Of a DNA stretch of 64,000 bases, positions 50,609 to 60,221 are shown one piece after another (positions within the stretch are counted from its first letter, which is position 1; every line of letters begins with the position of its first letter). The notes beneath the pieces are model-generated. The model ran no database searches and was not told the DNA's origin. It saw nothing but the letters and a program-made list of their open reading frames with translations. A program made the position numbers and the translations under genes. Source of the stretch: Azophilus sp965116165 (lineage in GTDB: Bacteria > Pseudomonadota > Gammaproteobacteria > Pseudomonadales > Azotimanducaceae); the NCBI GenBank assembly GCA_965116165.1, contig OZ220484.1:2170001-2234000 (forward strand). Reading direction: 5' to 3'.

Positions 50609-53600
50609 ATGCCCATCACAAGACGCCTGGGTTCGGTTTTGCTGATGCTTGTCGTCGCCGCTTGCGGTGGCGGGGGTGGTGGAAGCGGTGGCAGTGGTGG
50701 GCCACCGCTTCCACCGAACTCGCCCGCGGCGGGGGATACGGACAACGAACCACCGCCGGCGGAAGAACCGGGCCACCTGTTCACGGATGTCACCGCGGCT
50801 TCCGGCATTTCGTTCACCATCGGCTTTGCCGACGACATGCGCAACAACGAGGTTCCGATTGTCGCGCCGAGTGGCGCCGCCTCCGGAGACTATGATCAGG
50901 ACGGCGACATCGACCTGTTCATCGTCCGGGGCGATCTGGGCCCAAACCTGCTGTATCGCAACGAGGGTGGGTTGGTCTTCACCGAAGTCGCCGAGGCGGC
51001 GGGGTTGGCCCATACCAAACCGGGCAATCGGACCTGGCGCCACGGCTCGCCCGCCTTCGGGGATCTCGACGGCGACGGCGACCTGGATTTGCTGATACCG
51101 GGGCTCGACGGCGATCCATTCTTCGTATTTTCAAACGCCGGCGACGGCACCTTTACGGATGTGACCCGCGGTTCCGGGCTGGACGCTATGCGGGCGGCGT
51201 ATTCCCTATCGCCCGCACTCGGCGATTACGACCTCGACGGCGACTTGGATCTCGCCCTCGGACACTGGGGCACGCCCAGGGATTTCATCGGTGGGGTGGG
51301 CGATACGGAACATCTGTGGCGCAACGATAGCGAGGCGGGCCGGATTCGATTCACCAGCGTCAGCGAGGCGGCCGGAATCGCCCCGTCGGTCATCCTCAAC
51401 GCCGACCCATTGATCAGTCAGCGCGCTTTCGATCCCACCTTCACCCCCACCTTCGCAAGAATCGACGATGACGAGTTTCCCGACCTGTTGATGGTTGGCG
51501 ACTTTAATTTCTCGCAGGTGTTCCTCAACAACGGCGATGGCACCTTCCGCAACGTGACCGACCACGAGGTTATTGTCGACGGCAACGGCATGGGCTCCGC
51601 AGTCGGCGACTACGATGGCGACGGCGATCTGGACTGGTTTGTTAGCAGCATTTTGGCCATTGGCGACGATGTGCCGACCCATGTTTCCCGAGTCGGCAAC
51701 CGGCTCTACCGCAACGACAACGGCGTTTTTCGGGATGCCACCGACGTGGCGGATGTGGCGGACGGCGGTTGGGGCTGGGGCAGTTGCTTCATCGATTTCG
51801 AAAATGATGGCGACCTGGACATCTACCACACCAACGGCTGGATCGAGTTCGATCGGTTCGGCGGTTTTACCCGCGACGAATCCCGCGCATTCGTGTCGAA
51901 CGGCGCTGGCGGTTTCGTCGAGAGAGCGGAAAGCCTGGGCCTGAACGACGCGGAACAGGGACGTGGCGTGGTCTGCGCGGATTTCGACAACGACGGCGAT
52001 GTTGATATTTTCCTGCTTCACGCCAATCCGGGGAACGCGGCCACGCTCTATCGCAACGACACCGAGGGCAACGGCTATTTGGGCATCCGGCTCAAGGGAC
52101 GGCATCCGAATTCCTCCGCGGTCGGGGCGCGCATCGTGCTTGATGCCGGCGGGGTCGATTACCTCCGGGAAGTGACCCTTGGCAGCAACTTCGCCGCGCA
52201 CAACCCGGTCACCCAGGTAATCGGCCTGGGTGCGGTGGCTCAGGTGGACCGGCTTTGGGTCTTCTGGCCGGATGGCGAGGAAACCTATCTACAGTCCGTT
52301 GTCGGCAATCGGTACATCGATATCGAGCATCCTCAATACGATCCCGACGAGAACGGCGGTACCCGATTGACCGTCCTGCGGGGATTGGGCAGCGGGGTTT
52401 ATGAAACGGGCGGGGCGGTCGCGATTCGCGCCGACGATCCGCCGCCCAACTATCACTTTTCGCATTGGATCGTTGGTGGCGGTGCAGTGGAGGATGCGAC
52501 ATCCCCGGAAACGGTGGTCACCCTGGTTGATGAGGTGGTGAATGTTGGCGCGCGCTATCTGCCGGGAGCGGCCGCCGATGCGGCGTTCAGTGTTGCTCGC
52601 CGGTGGAACGATGTGCTGTTGCAGGCGATTAGAAACGACTACGCAAGGCCGACCGTTCATGCGCGCAACCTGTTTCATCTGTCCGCCGCGATGTACGACC
52701 TCTGGTCTGTTCTTGAGGGTGCCGGCGCCCCTTGGTTGCTGGGCCGGGAAAGAGCGGGGGTGTCTTGTTCGTTTGACGGCTTTGCGGAGGGCGGCAATGC
52801 GGCGGCGGCAAAAGACGCCGCCATCAGCTTTGCGGCGTACCGATTGATACGCCACCGATTCGCCAATTCGCCGGGCGTGGCCAACATATTCCGGGATACG
52901 GAAACCCTGATGCAGGCGTTGAACTTGGATGCGGGCGTGGCAAGCGTCGCCTATCGGAGCGGATCCGCGGCGGCACTCGGCAACTATGTGGCCGACTGCT
53001 ACATTCGCTTTGGTTTGGCCGACGGCGCCAACGAAGCCGCCGACTACGCCAATCGCGCCTATCGTCCGGTGAACGAGCCGCTCGAGCCGGCATTGCCCGG
53101 CAATCCCAACCTGACCGACCTGAATCGTTGGCAACCGCTGGCGCTCGCGGAGTTCATCGATCAGGCGGGCAATCGGGTGACGGGAACACCGGATTTCGTC
53201 AGCCCGGAATGGGGCCGGGTGGTTCCGTTCGCGTTGGCCGAACGCGATCTGACCGTCCATGCTAGGGACGGCTTCGATTACTGGGTCTATCACGACCCCG
53301 GTGCGCCGCCGACGATCGATGGCCCGTTGTCGGACATCCATAAATGGGGCTATGCGCTGGTTGTTCGGTGGGCGGCGCATCTGGCACCGGAAATTGGCGG
53401 CATGATGGATATTTCGCCCGCCGCCATCGGCAACATTGGCGCCTATCCGCGGTCGTTCCGGGACTATCCCTCCTTCTTTAGGGCGGAGGCGGGTGGCGAT
53501 ACGAGCACCGGCCATGCGCGCAATCCAAAAACAGGTGCGCCCTACGCGCCGCAGCCGGTGCCACGCGGTGACTATACGCGGGTGCTGGCGGAGTTTTGGG

Positions 53601-54430
53601 CCGATGGGCCGGATTCCGAAACGCCGCCCGGCCATTGGTTTGTGATAGCCAACAAGGTGAGCGAGCATCCCCTGCTGCACCGGCGATTCGCGGGCGGTGG
53701 TCCGGAAATCGAGGCGCTCGAATGGGATATCAAAACCTACTTCGCCCTCGGTGGCGCCATGCACGACGCCGCCATTGCCGCCTGGGGCACCAAGGGTTGG
53801 TACGACAGCATCCGGCCGATTTCGGCGTTGCGGGCCATGGCGGATCTCGGGCAGAGCAGCGACCCCAATCTGCCTTCCTATCATGAAAACGGCATTCCCC
53901 TGATCGAGGGCTTCATCGCATTGATCGACGACGAAGACCCCCTGCGCGGCGCGCGCAATGAACATCTGGGCAAACCGAAGCTCTATTCCTGGCGCGGCCC
54001 CGATTTCATAGCGAACCCGAGGACCGACACGGCCGGCGTCGGCTGGATACGCGCCGAGGATTGGTGGCCCTACCAGCGCCCCACCTTCGTCACGCCCCCA
54101 TTTGCGGGTTACGTTTCGGGTCACTCAACCTATTCGCGGGCGGCGGCGGAAGTGCTGGAGGCCCTGACGGGCGATCCGTTCTTTCCCGGCGGCATGAGCG
54201 AGTTCGCAATTCCCGCCAATAACTTCCTGCGCTTTGAGGCCGGTCCATCCGTGAACCTGACCTTGCAGTGGGCCACCTATCGGGACGCGGCGGACCAGTG
54301 CAGCCTTTCGCGTATTTGGGGAGGTATCCATCCGCCTGTGGACGACATTCCCGGCCGGCTCATGGGCATTGAGGTTGGCCGCGATGCCTTTGCCGAAGCC
54401 GTCCGCTATTTCGATGGCTTGGTTGATTGA
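50609..54430 (+). CDS. Lipoprotein fusing FG-GAP/ASPIC propeller to vanadium-haloperoxidase-like domain
   Basis: This exported lipoprotein (SVLLMLVVAACGGGG, then a Gly/Pro linker) has about 1273 residues. At least six Ca-binding repeats of DxDxDGDxD type (DYDQDGDIDL, DLDGDGDLDL, DYDGDGDLDW and others) make a propeller, followed by an ASPIC/UnbV-type segment (GIRLKGRHPNSSAVGARIVL). From about residue 660 it becomes a helical PAP2/vanadium haloperoxidase-like domain: KGWYDSIRPISALR, YVSGHSTYSRAAAE and SRIWGGIHPPVDD supply the Lys, Arg, Ser-Gly-His and His vanadate or phosphate ligands. It starts 15 bp after the TonB receptor and is likely cotranscribed. Halogenation versus phosphatase activity cannot be told. 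Confidence 0.87.
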   Translation: MPITRRLGSVLLMLVVAACGGGGGGSGGSGGPPLPPNSPAAGDTDNEPPPAEEPGHLFTDVTAASGISFTIGFADDMRNNEVPIVAPSGAASGDYDQDGDIDLFIVRGDLGPNLLYRNEGGLVFTEVAEAAGLAHTKPGNRTWRHGSPAFGDLDGDGDLDLLIPGLDGDPFFVFSNAGDGTFTDVTRGSGLDAMRAAYSLSPALGDYDLDGDLDLALGHWGTPRDFIGGVGDTEHLWRNDSEAGRIRFTSVSEAAGIAPSVILNADPLISQRAFDPTFTPTFARIDDDEFPDLLMVGDFNFSQVFLNNGDGTFRNVTDHEVIVDGNGMGSAVGDYDGDGDLDWFVSSILAIGDDVPTHVSRVGNRLYRNDNGVFRDATDVADVADGGWGWGSCFIDFENDGDLDIYHTNGWIEFDRFGGFTRDESRAFVSNGAGGFVERAESLGLNDAEQGRGVVCADFDNDGDVDIFLLHANPGNAATLYRNDTEGNGYLGIRLKGRHPNSSAVGARIVLDAGGVDYLREVTLGSNFAAHNPVTQVIGLGAVAQVDRLWVFWPDGEETYLQSVVGNRYIDIEHPQYDPDENGGTRLTVLRGLGSGVYETGGAVAIRADDPPPNYHFSHWIVGGGAVEDATSPETVVTLVDEVVNVGARYLPGAAADAAFSVARRWNDVLLQAIRNDYARPTVHARNLFHLSAAMYDLWSVLEGAGAPWLLGRERAGVSCSFDGFAEGGNAAAAKDAAISFAAYRLIRHRFANSPGVANIFRDTETLMQALNLDAGVASVAYRSGSAAALGNYVADCYIRFGLADGANEAADYANRAYRPVNEPLEPALPGNPNLTDLNRWQPLALAEFIDQAGNRVTGTPDFVSPEWGRVVPFALAERDLTVHARDGFDYWVYHDPGAPPTIDGPLSDIHKWGYALVVRWAAHLAPEIGGMMDISPAAIGNIGAYPRSFRDYPSFFRAEAGGDTSTGHARNPKTGAPYAPQPVPRGDYTRVLAEFWADGPDSETPPGHWFVIANKVSEHPLLHRRFAGGGPEIEALEWDIKTYFALGGAMHDAAIAAWGTKGWYDSIRPISALRAMADLGQSSDPNLPSYHENGIPLIEGFIALIDDEDPLRGARNEHLGKPKLYSWRGPDFIANPRTDTAGVGWIRAEDWWPYQRPTFVTPPFAGYVSGHSTYSRAAAEVLEALTGDPFFPGGMSEFAIPANNFLRFEAGPSVNLTLQWATYRDAADQCSLSRIWGGIHPPVDDIPGRLMGIEVGRDAFAEAVRYFDGLVD

Positions 54431-54437
54431 CCCGCTA

Positions 54438-54467
54438 CAAACCACCACATGTTAGGGTTCTGTCAAC
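54438..54467. repeat. Decayed relative of the 20584-20684 MITE core
   Basis: On the minus strand this reads GTTGACAGAACCCTAACATG then TGGTGGTTTG, against GTTGACAGAAACCGGCATGT then GGTGGTTTT at 20601-20629. It sits between the convergent ends of the lipoprotein and the second dioxygenase gene. Confidence 0.5.
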
Positions 54468-54520
54468 CCATCGATATAATTTTCTTTGAGTTATGGTGCG
54501 AGGCGGATTGACTCGATTGC

Positions 54521-55351
54521 TCAAACGGCGGGCTCGCGGGTTCGATAGTAGGGTACGGAGAGGTCTTCGAGCCCTTGGCCGACTTTGGGGTCGGTTCCCG
54601 CGACCAGGACGATGTCGCGGTAGTCGTCCCTCATGTTTTGAGATATACCGCCGGACCATTTGAGACGCGATTCGGCGCTCATATAGTGATTGACGTAGGA
54701 TCGGCGATAGTCGGAGGACGCGATGTTGGGTAGCGAGCGATGCAACAGATAGCCGTGGAAGAAAACGATGCCGCCGCGGTCGACCTCCACGGCGACGGCG
54801 GCCTCCTCATCGAAGGGAAACCCGAAGGTCTCCGGCGCATCATCGAATCGCGGGTCGCTGTGCCGCCGCGTTTCCCAAAGGAGCCCGTGCTTGTGGGAAC
54901 CGGGAATCACCCACAGGCAGCCGTTTTCCACCGTGGCCCGGTCGAGCGCGATCCATGCGCCGACCAGGCTTTTGTCCTCGGTGGGAATAAAGACCTCATC
55001 CTGATGCCAGGCCTGCCCCGGCATGCCGGGGCTTTTCATGAAGATCATGGATTGCATGCACTTGACGTTGGGGCCGATGATCTCTGTCAGGATCCGGGTG
55101 ATGGACTCGTGCGCAAGGTATTGGCGGAAGAGGCTCGATACCTTGTGGGGGAAGTGGACCGCGATGACGTTGTCGTTGACATCGTCCACCGTTTTGCATT
55201 CGCGGGCGAATTGCCTCGATATGAACCCCCGCTTGCCCAGGCAAACGTCGATGGCCTCCTGGCGGAGTCGTTCGACATCCCGTGCATCGAACGCCTGTTC
55301 GAGCACGTAGAATCCGCGTTCCTCAAATTCCCGGCTGATCGTTGGTTCCAT
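54521..55351 (-). CDS. Phytanoyl-CoA dioxygenase family protein (second copy type)
   Basis: This 276-residue Fe(II)/2-oxoglutarate oxygenase has the H-x-D ligands in AWHQDEVFI and the distal His in FFHGYLLHRSLPN, followed by RRSYVNHYM. It is only distantly like the protein at 45831, so the two are not recent duplicates. The ATG at 55351 starts EPTISREFEERGFYVLEQAF, the usual beginning; the frame upstream is antisense to glk. It is divergent from glk, and an operator-like site lies between them. Confidence 0.88.
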   Translation of the reverse strand: MEPTISREFEERGFYVLEQAFDARDVERLRQEAIDVCLGKRGFISRQFARECKTVDDVNDNVIAVHFPHKVSSLFRQYLAHESITRILTEIIGPNVKCMQSMIFMKSPGMPGQAWHQDEVFIPTEDKSLVGAWIALDRATVENGCLWVIPGSHKHGLLWETRRHSDPRFDDAPETFGFPFDEEAAVAVEVDRGGIVFFHGYLLHRSLPNIASSDYRRSYVNHYMSAESRLKWSGGISQNMRDDYRDIVLVAGTDPKVGQGLEDLSVPYYRTREPAV

Positions 55352-55393
55352 GTCCGGCCCAAGTTTAATTAAGCGCCCGCACATTCCCGCCAT

Positions 55394-55406
55394 GAATACG
55401 ATTGCG
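55394..55406. promoter_or_regulatory. Putative LacI-family operator before glk
   Basis: GAATACGATTGCG is identical over 13 bases to the site at 34712. It is 8 bp from the glk ATG and 43 bp from the divergent dioxygenase start, close enough to block either. Confidence 0.5.
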
Positions 55407-55414
55407 GCGGCGCC

Positions 55415-56404
55415 ATGAGCAAACCGTGCCTGTTGGTGGGGGACATCGGCGGCACCAACGCCCGATTCGCGATGGCTACCCCCGTCGGCATGGGCCTCGC
55501 GGGCGCGGGTTTTGCGGAGGAGGTGTCGCTGCGCTGCGCCGACTTCGGAACGGTTGAGGAGTCCATCGAACATTACCTTCGAACGGTCGATGCGGCACCG
55601 CCCGATGTTGTTTGCCTAGCGGCGGCGGGACCGGTCGTCGATGGTGCCGTGCAAATGACAAACAATCATTGGCACCTGCGGCAAGCCTCGCTGGAGCGGC
55701 GATTTGCGCCGGGGCGGGTGCGGATCCTCAATGACTTCGAGGCAATCGCCTGGGCACTGCCCCATCTGACGGACGAGCATTGCGCGCCGGTCGGGTCGTC
55801 GGCACCGCCGAACCTGAGCCGGGCGGACTTTTCCGTTGGCGTTATCGGTCCCGGCACGGGTTTGGGTGCCGCGGCCCTGATCTCGCGGGCCGGCGGGCGG
55901 ACATCGCTCGTGACGGAGGCGGGGCATGTGGGTTTCGCGCCGGAAACTCGTTTGCAGACCGAGGTTTGGCAATGGCTCCGGCATCGGTATGAACGCGTTT
56001 CCGACGAGCGGCTGGTCTCGGGTCCGGCTCTTGCGGACATTTTTACCGCGCTTTGCGAGATACGGGGCGCGGCTGTCCGTCGTTTGGATGCGGCGGGTAT
56101 CTTCGAGCGATACCGGTTGGGTGCCGATGCCGTGGCCATTGAAGCCGTGCATTTGATGTTCGAGATCTTTGGGCAGGTGGCGGGCAACTTCGCGCTGGCG
56201 CTCGGGGCTTGGCAGGGAATCTATTTGACCGGCGGTATCGTTCAAAAGCAGGGCGACCTGCTGCGGCGCAGCGGATTTCGAGAGGCGTTTGAGGCCAAGG
56301 GACGGCATCGTGCATTGATGCAAAGGATTCCGACCCTGGTTATAAGCCACCCACAGCCGGGGCTCCTTGGCGCGAGCGCCGTGGCCGCCCGCTGTTCCCG
56401 CTGA
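55415..56404 (+). CDS. glk: Glucokinase
   Basis: This 329-residue proteobacterial-type glucokinase phosphorylates glucose to glucose 6-phosphate with ATP. The phosphate loop GDIGGTNARFA is at residues 9-19. LNDFEAIAWALP holds the catalytic Asp, GPGTGLGAAAL binds nucleotide, and TEAGHVGFAP has the sugar-binding E-x-G-H. LTGGIVQK near the end is also typical. It would handle glucose released by the alpha-glucosidase. Its operator-like site ties it to the same regulator. Confidence 0.93.
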   Translation: MSKPCLLVGDIGGTNARFAMATPVGMGLAGAGFAEEVSLRCADFGTVEESIEHYLRTVDAAPPDVVCLAAAGPVVDGAVQMTNNHWHLRQASLERRFAPGRVRILNDFEAIAWALPHLTDEHCAPVGSSAPPNLSRADFSVGVIGPGTGLGAAALISRAGGRTSLVTEAGHVGFAPETRLQTEVWQWLRHRYERVSDERLVSGPALADIFTALCEIRGAAVRRLDAAGIFERYRLGADAVAIEAVHLMFEIFGQVAGNFALALGAWQGIYLTGGIVQKQGDLLRRSGFREAFEAKGRHRALMQRIPTLVISHPQPGLLGASAVAARCSR

Positions 56405-56543
56405 CCGGCAAGCCCGCCTGAGATTGTCGACCCGGATGGCGGAGCGCGTGCGCGGAAAATGGCGGCAAAGCGCCGCACGATCTTTCATCTTGGCTGCCGT
56501 GGTCGATGGGCGAGGAGCGCAGGTACCCGTTCATGGTGCCCGG

Positions 56544-57000
56544 ATGACCGATGCCGTTGAGTGCCGTTACCACGGTCGCGACTTCTCCGCCGAGGAAATG
56601 GCGCTGCTGCGTGTGTGGATCGCCGACCCTCCGGCGCTCAGCCGCCATGCTCTGTCGAGGGAGTTCTGCCGGCATATCGGCTGGTTCAAGCCCGACGGTG
56701 GACTCAAGGACGGGATGGCCCACGTGACCAAGCTCGCCATGCACCGCGACGGCGTGATCCACTTGCCGCCGCCGAGGCCGCATCGTCCACTTGGGCTCAT
56801 CGCCTACGGACTAGATACCGAGCCGCCGCCGTTCCTCGTGCCAACCGACCTCGACGAGGTTTCCCCCTCGACTTCCGTATCGTCGTGCGCGGCACCCGCG
56901 AAAGCAAACTCTGGAACGAGTTCGTCGTCCGTTACCACTGCTAGGATAACAAGACTTTGGTCGGCGTCCAGATGCGCTACTATGTGGTGAACCGGGACTC
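56544..57000 (+). pseudogene. Frameshifted remnant of a DruA-like (DUF4338) gene
   Basis: The first ~80 codons (CRYHGRDFSAEEMALLRVWI and GGLKDGMAHVTKLAMHRDGV then IHLPPPR) match the N-terminus of DUF4338 proteins, a family that includes Druantia DruA and related mobile-element proteins. Near 56860 the homology shifts frame to DFRIVVRGTRESKLWNEFVV followed by RYHC, meets a TAG at 56942-56944, and continues with NKTLVGVQMRYYVV. About half of a normal ~300-residue protein is left. It marks the left edge of the Type III locus. Confidence 0.65.
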
Positions 57001-57089
57001 CGCCATTGCCCGCAGACATAATAACCAGCACAACCGATTCGTCACCGTCCGCGGCCGGGCCGGCCGGCATCGGTCCGGTGCCGGAATCC

Positions 57090-60000
57090 ATGCGAGATTT
57101 CGATCGCCTGAAGGGCATGCTGCGGGAGATGTTCCAGTTCGACCGCGGCGATCTGGATTTCGGCCTCTACCGCATCATGAACATGAAGGCGGGTGAGGTT
57201 GAACGATTCCTTGGTCAGGATCTGTTGCCTCAGGTGAAGACCGTCCTCGCCGGCGTCAGTGACGAACAGCGGGCGGCGCTGGAAGCCGAACTGGACCGCG
57301 GCATCCGGAAGGCGCGGGAATTGGGTTTTGACCCCGAGACGGCACCTGCGGTCGCGAAGCTGAGGGAGCAACTGGCGGAAGCGAAGGCCGACGCCATGGC
57401 AGAAGCCGAAGTCTACAGCCATCTCGCCAATTTCTTCGAGCGCTACTACAGCGAGGGCGATTTCATGTCGCTGCGCCGCTATTCGAGCGGCGACAAGCCG
57501 ACCTATCACATCCCCTGGGACGGCGAGGAAGTGAAGCTGCACTGGGCCAACGCGGACCAGTATTACATCAAGACGACGGAGAACTACGCTTCCTATGCCT
57601 TCCTCGCCGGCGCGAGTGACGCCCGCTTTCGCGTCCGCTTCGAGATCGCCGCAGCGGACAACGAGAAGGACAACATCAAGGAGGCGAACGGCAGGCAGCG
57701 CCGCTTCGTCCTCGCTGAAGACGCGGTGGCACTCGACGGGGATGACATTGTCGTCCGTTTCGAGCACCGGCCGCTGACGGCGCACGAAAAGCGGGACTGG
57801 ACCGGCAACGGCACCCGGCAGCAGGATAGGATCGATACAGACACGGCGTCGAACATTCTGGCCGAAGTGGAGCGGTTGGCCCCGGAGCGGCGGCAGGCCC
57901 TCGCCGCGCCGACCCCCACCGACGCCGACCCGGATCGCACCCTGCTGGCGCAGCATGTCGGGCGCTACACGGCGAAGAACAGCTTCGACTATTTCATCCA
58001 CAAGGACCTAGGCGGCTTCCTGCGCCGGGAACTGGACCTTTATCTGAAGACCGAGGTGCTGGACCTGCAGGACCTGACGTTCGGCGACTCTGGCCGGCTG
58101 CGCCGCACCCTCGCCCGGATGCGCGCCGTCCGCGAGATCGGCGACAAGCTCATCGCCTTCCTCGCGCAGTTGGAGGATTTCCAGAAGCGCCTCTGGCTCA
58201 AGAAGAAATTCGTGCTGGAGACCCACTGGTGCGTCACGCTGGACCGTGTGCCGGAGGGGCTCTACCCGGAGATTGCCGCCAACGGGGCGCAAGTAGCGGA
58301 ATGGCGGGCGCTGTTCGCGATAGACGATATTGCCGCCGCGTCCTGCGCCGCCGACCCGGCCATGGCCGGGTCAGGCCAACCGGCGTTGCCGCCCGGCTTT
58401 CTTGAGGCCAACCGGAACCTGATGCTGGACACCCGCCATTTCGACCGGGAATTCGAGGACCGGCTGCTTGCTGCACTCTCGGAAACCGGATCGCTCGACG
58501 AACAAACCGACGGCTTCCTGATCCATGGCGAGAATTTTCAGGTGTTGAATCTTTTACAAGCGCGGTATAGAGAACAAGTGAAGTGTATCTATATCGATCC
58601 GCCATTCAATACCGATGCGTCACCAATCATATACAAAAATGGCTACAAATCTTCGGCATGGAACTCTTTGATTGACAATGGCCTTCGAGCGTCAAAATCG
58701 CTGCTTGAGCACGATGGAATTCTGGTTGCAGCGATTGATGATGAACAATACAGAGAATTGAATTTTATTCTTTCAAATGTTTATGGCCCCCAAATACTCG
58801 GCTCATTCGTGGTTCGGGTTAATCCATCCGGACGTCCGACTCAAAGCGGATACTCTGTTGCGCATGAATATCTTCTGTATGCTGGGCGCGGTGAAGAATC
58901 CGCTATTGGAAGAATGCCTCCCACGAAAGAGCAGGCAGATCGATTTTCCCAAAGAGATGAGAAGGGAGCGTTTGAATGGAGGAATTTGCGTCGAGAAGGA
59001 TCGAATTCAGACCGTTCCGCTCGCCCACATTTGTATTACCCGATCTATATCAAGGGAGATGACATACGGGTTCCACAAATGATTTGGAATGATGTGGCCA
59101 AGACATGGACAGTAAGTGAAAGCCCAAGACCGGGGGAATTCGCGGTCTTTCCAGATAATGAGCATGGTGTTCAAAAGACATGGAGATGGAAAACCAAGAC
59201 GGTAAACGATCATATGGATGACCTTGCGGTGCGCAAAGATCGTTCAGGGCGCGACTATGTCTACTATAAGCGCCGCCCTCATAGTCATGGCGTGGTATCG
59301 ATGTCTTTTTGGTCGGATGGGAAATACTCTTCCACTGAGCATGGAACAGGTTTGCTAAAGGAAATGTTCGACAGTTCCATTTTCTCGTACCCAAAATCAA
59401 TTTACGCAGTAACCGACTCGATATGGATTGCTGGCGCATCGGACCAGAATATACATATATTGGACTACTTCGCCGGTTCCGGCACCACCGGCCATGCGGC
59501 CATCAATCTGAATCGGGAGGACGGCGGCAAGCGCAAGTACATTCTTGTCGAGATGGGTGAGCATTTCGATACGGTGATGCTGCCGCGTCTCAAGAAGGTT
59601 GTCTATGCGCCGGACTGGAAGGGCGGCAAGCCGGCGGCGCGCGACAAGGGGATCGGCCAGCTGATCAAGTATGTCCGCCTCGAATCCTACGAGGACACGC
59701 TGGACGGGCTGGTGGTGACGCCGCCGCCGGACGACCTGTTGGCGGCGAACGATCCCGCCCTGGCCGAGGATTACAGGCTGCGCTATGCGCTGGGCGAGGA
59801 GACCGCCGCCAGCCCCTGCCTGCTGGGCCGGCATTTTCGCGACCCCTGCTCCTATAGCCTCTCCACAGTCCGCGACGGCGCGCGTTGCGAGACGCCCGTC
59901 GATCTGCCGGAGACTTTCAACCTGCTGCTCGGCCTGCGCGTTCAGTCCCGCCGCCGCCTGGACGGCTTGCTCGCGATTGCTGGCCAGGATCCGCAAGGCC

Positions 60001-60221
60001 GAAGCTGCCTCGTCCTCTGGCGCAATCCGGACGAGACCGACAACGACGCCCTCAACCGCTGGTTCCGGCGCAACCGCAAGGCCCTTCCCGACGCCCTCGA
60101 CATCGTCTACGCCAACGGCGACCACACGCTGAATGCCGCACGCCAAGAGAACGACGCCTGGAAAGCCGCGGCCATAGAGCCGCTGTTCCGCGAACTGATG
60201 TTCGAGGCGGACGAACGATGA
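57090..60221 (+). CDS. Type III restriction-modification methyltransferase subunit (Mod)
   Basis: This is a ~1043-residue N6-adenine methyltransferase of the beta class: the catalytic motif DPPFNT (about residue 503) comes before the AdoMet motif FAGSGTTGHA (about 794). The sequence between them contains the target recognition region. The N-terminal ~480 residues are helical with a coiled coil. Mod sets the recognition site for both modification and cleavage. The central stretch, about 58545-59465, is much lower in G+C than both flanks (22 of 60 bases at 58621-58680, against 46 of 60 at 57901-57960), as if exchanged. ATG 57090 is the likely start; the frame opens earlier, at 57006. Confidence 0.9.
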   Translation: MRDFDRLKGMLREMFQFDRGDLDFGLYRIMNMKAGEVERFLGQDLLPQVKTVLAGVSDEQRAALEAELDRGIRKARELGFDPETAPAVAKLREQLAEAKADAMAEAEVYSHLANFFERYYSEGDFMSLRRYSSGDKPTYHIPWDGEEVKLHWANADQYYIKTTENYASYAFLAGASDARFRVRFEIAAADNEKDNIKEANGRQRRFVLAEDAVALDGDDIVVRFEHRPLTAHEKRDWTGNGTRQQDRIDTDTASNILAEVERLAPERRQALAAPTPTDADPDRTLLAQHVGRYTAKNSFDYFIHKDLGGFLRRELDLYLKTEVLDLQDLTFGDSGRLRRTLARMRAVREIGDKLIAFLAQLEDFQKRLWLKKKFVLETHWCVTLDRVPEGLYPEIAANGAQVAEWRALFAIDDIAAASCAADPAMAGSGQPALPPGFLEANRNLMLDTRHFDREFEDRLLAALSETGSLDEQTDGFLIHGENFQVLNLLQARYREQVKCIYIDPPFNTDASPIIYKNGYKSSAWNSLIDNGLRASKSLLEHDGILVAAIDDEQYRELNFILSNVYGPQILGSFVVRVNPSGRPTQSGYSVAHEYLLYAGRGEESAIGRMPPTKEQADRFSQRDEKGAFEWRNLRREGSNSDRSARPHLYYPIYIKGDDIRVPQMIWNDVAKTWTVSESPRPGEFAVFPDNEHGVQKTWRWKTKTVNDHMDDLAVRKDRSGRDYVYYKRRPHSHGVVSMSFWSDGKYSSTEHGTGLLKEMFDSSIFSYPKSIYAVTDSIWIAGASDQNIHILDYFAGSGTTGHAAINLNREDGGKRKYILVEMGEHFDTVMLPRLKKVVYAPDWKGGKPAARDKGIGQLIKYVRLESYEDTLDGLVVTPPPDDLLAANDPALAEDYRLRYALGEETAASPCLLGRHFRDPCSYSLSTVRDGARCETPVDLPETFNLLLGLRVQSRRRLDGLLAIAGQDPQGRSCLVLWRNPDETDNDALNRWFRRNRKALPDALDIVYANGDHTLNAARQENDAWKAAAIEPLFRELMFEADER

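Noticed and set aside
52289..54124. 611-codon minus-strand frame opposite the haloperoxidase-like gene
   Set aside because: The Arg/Gly-rich product has no motif, and the plus strand has clear domains over the same span.
56544..57000. Functional Druantia system
   Set aside because: Only a frameshifted DruA-like fragment is present and no other Druantia gene is in the window.
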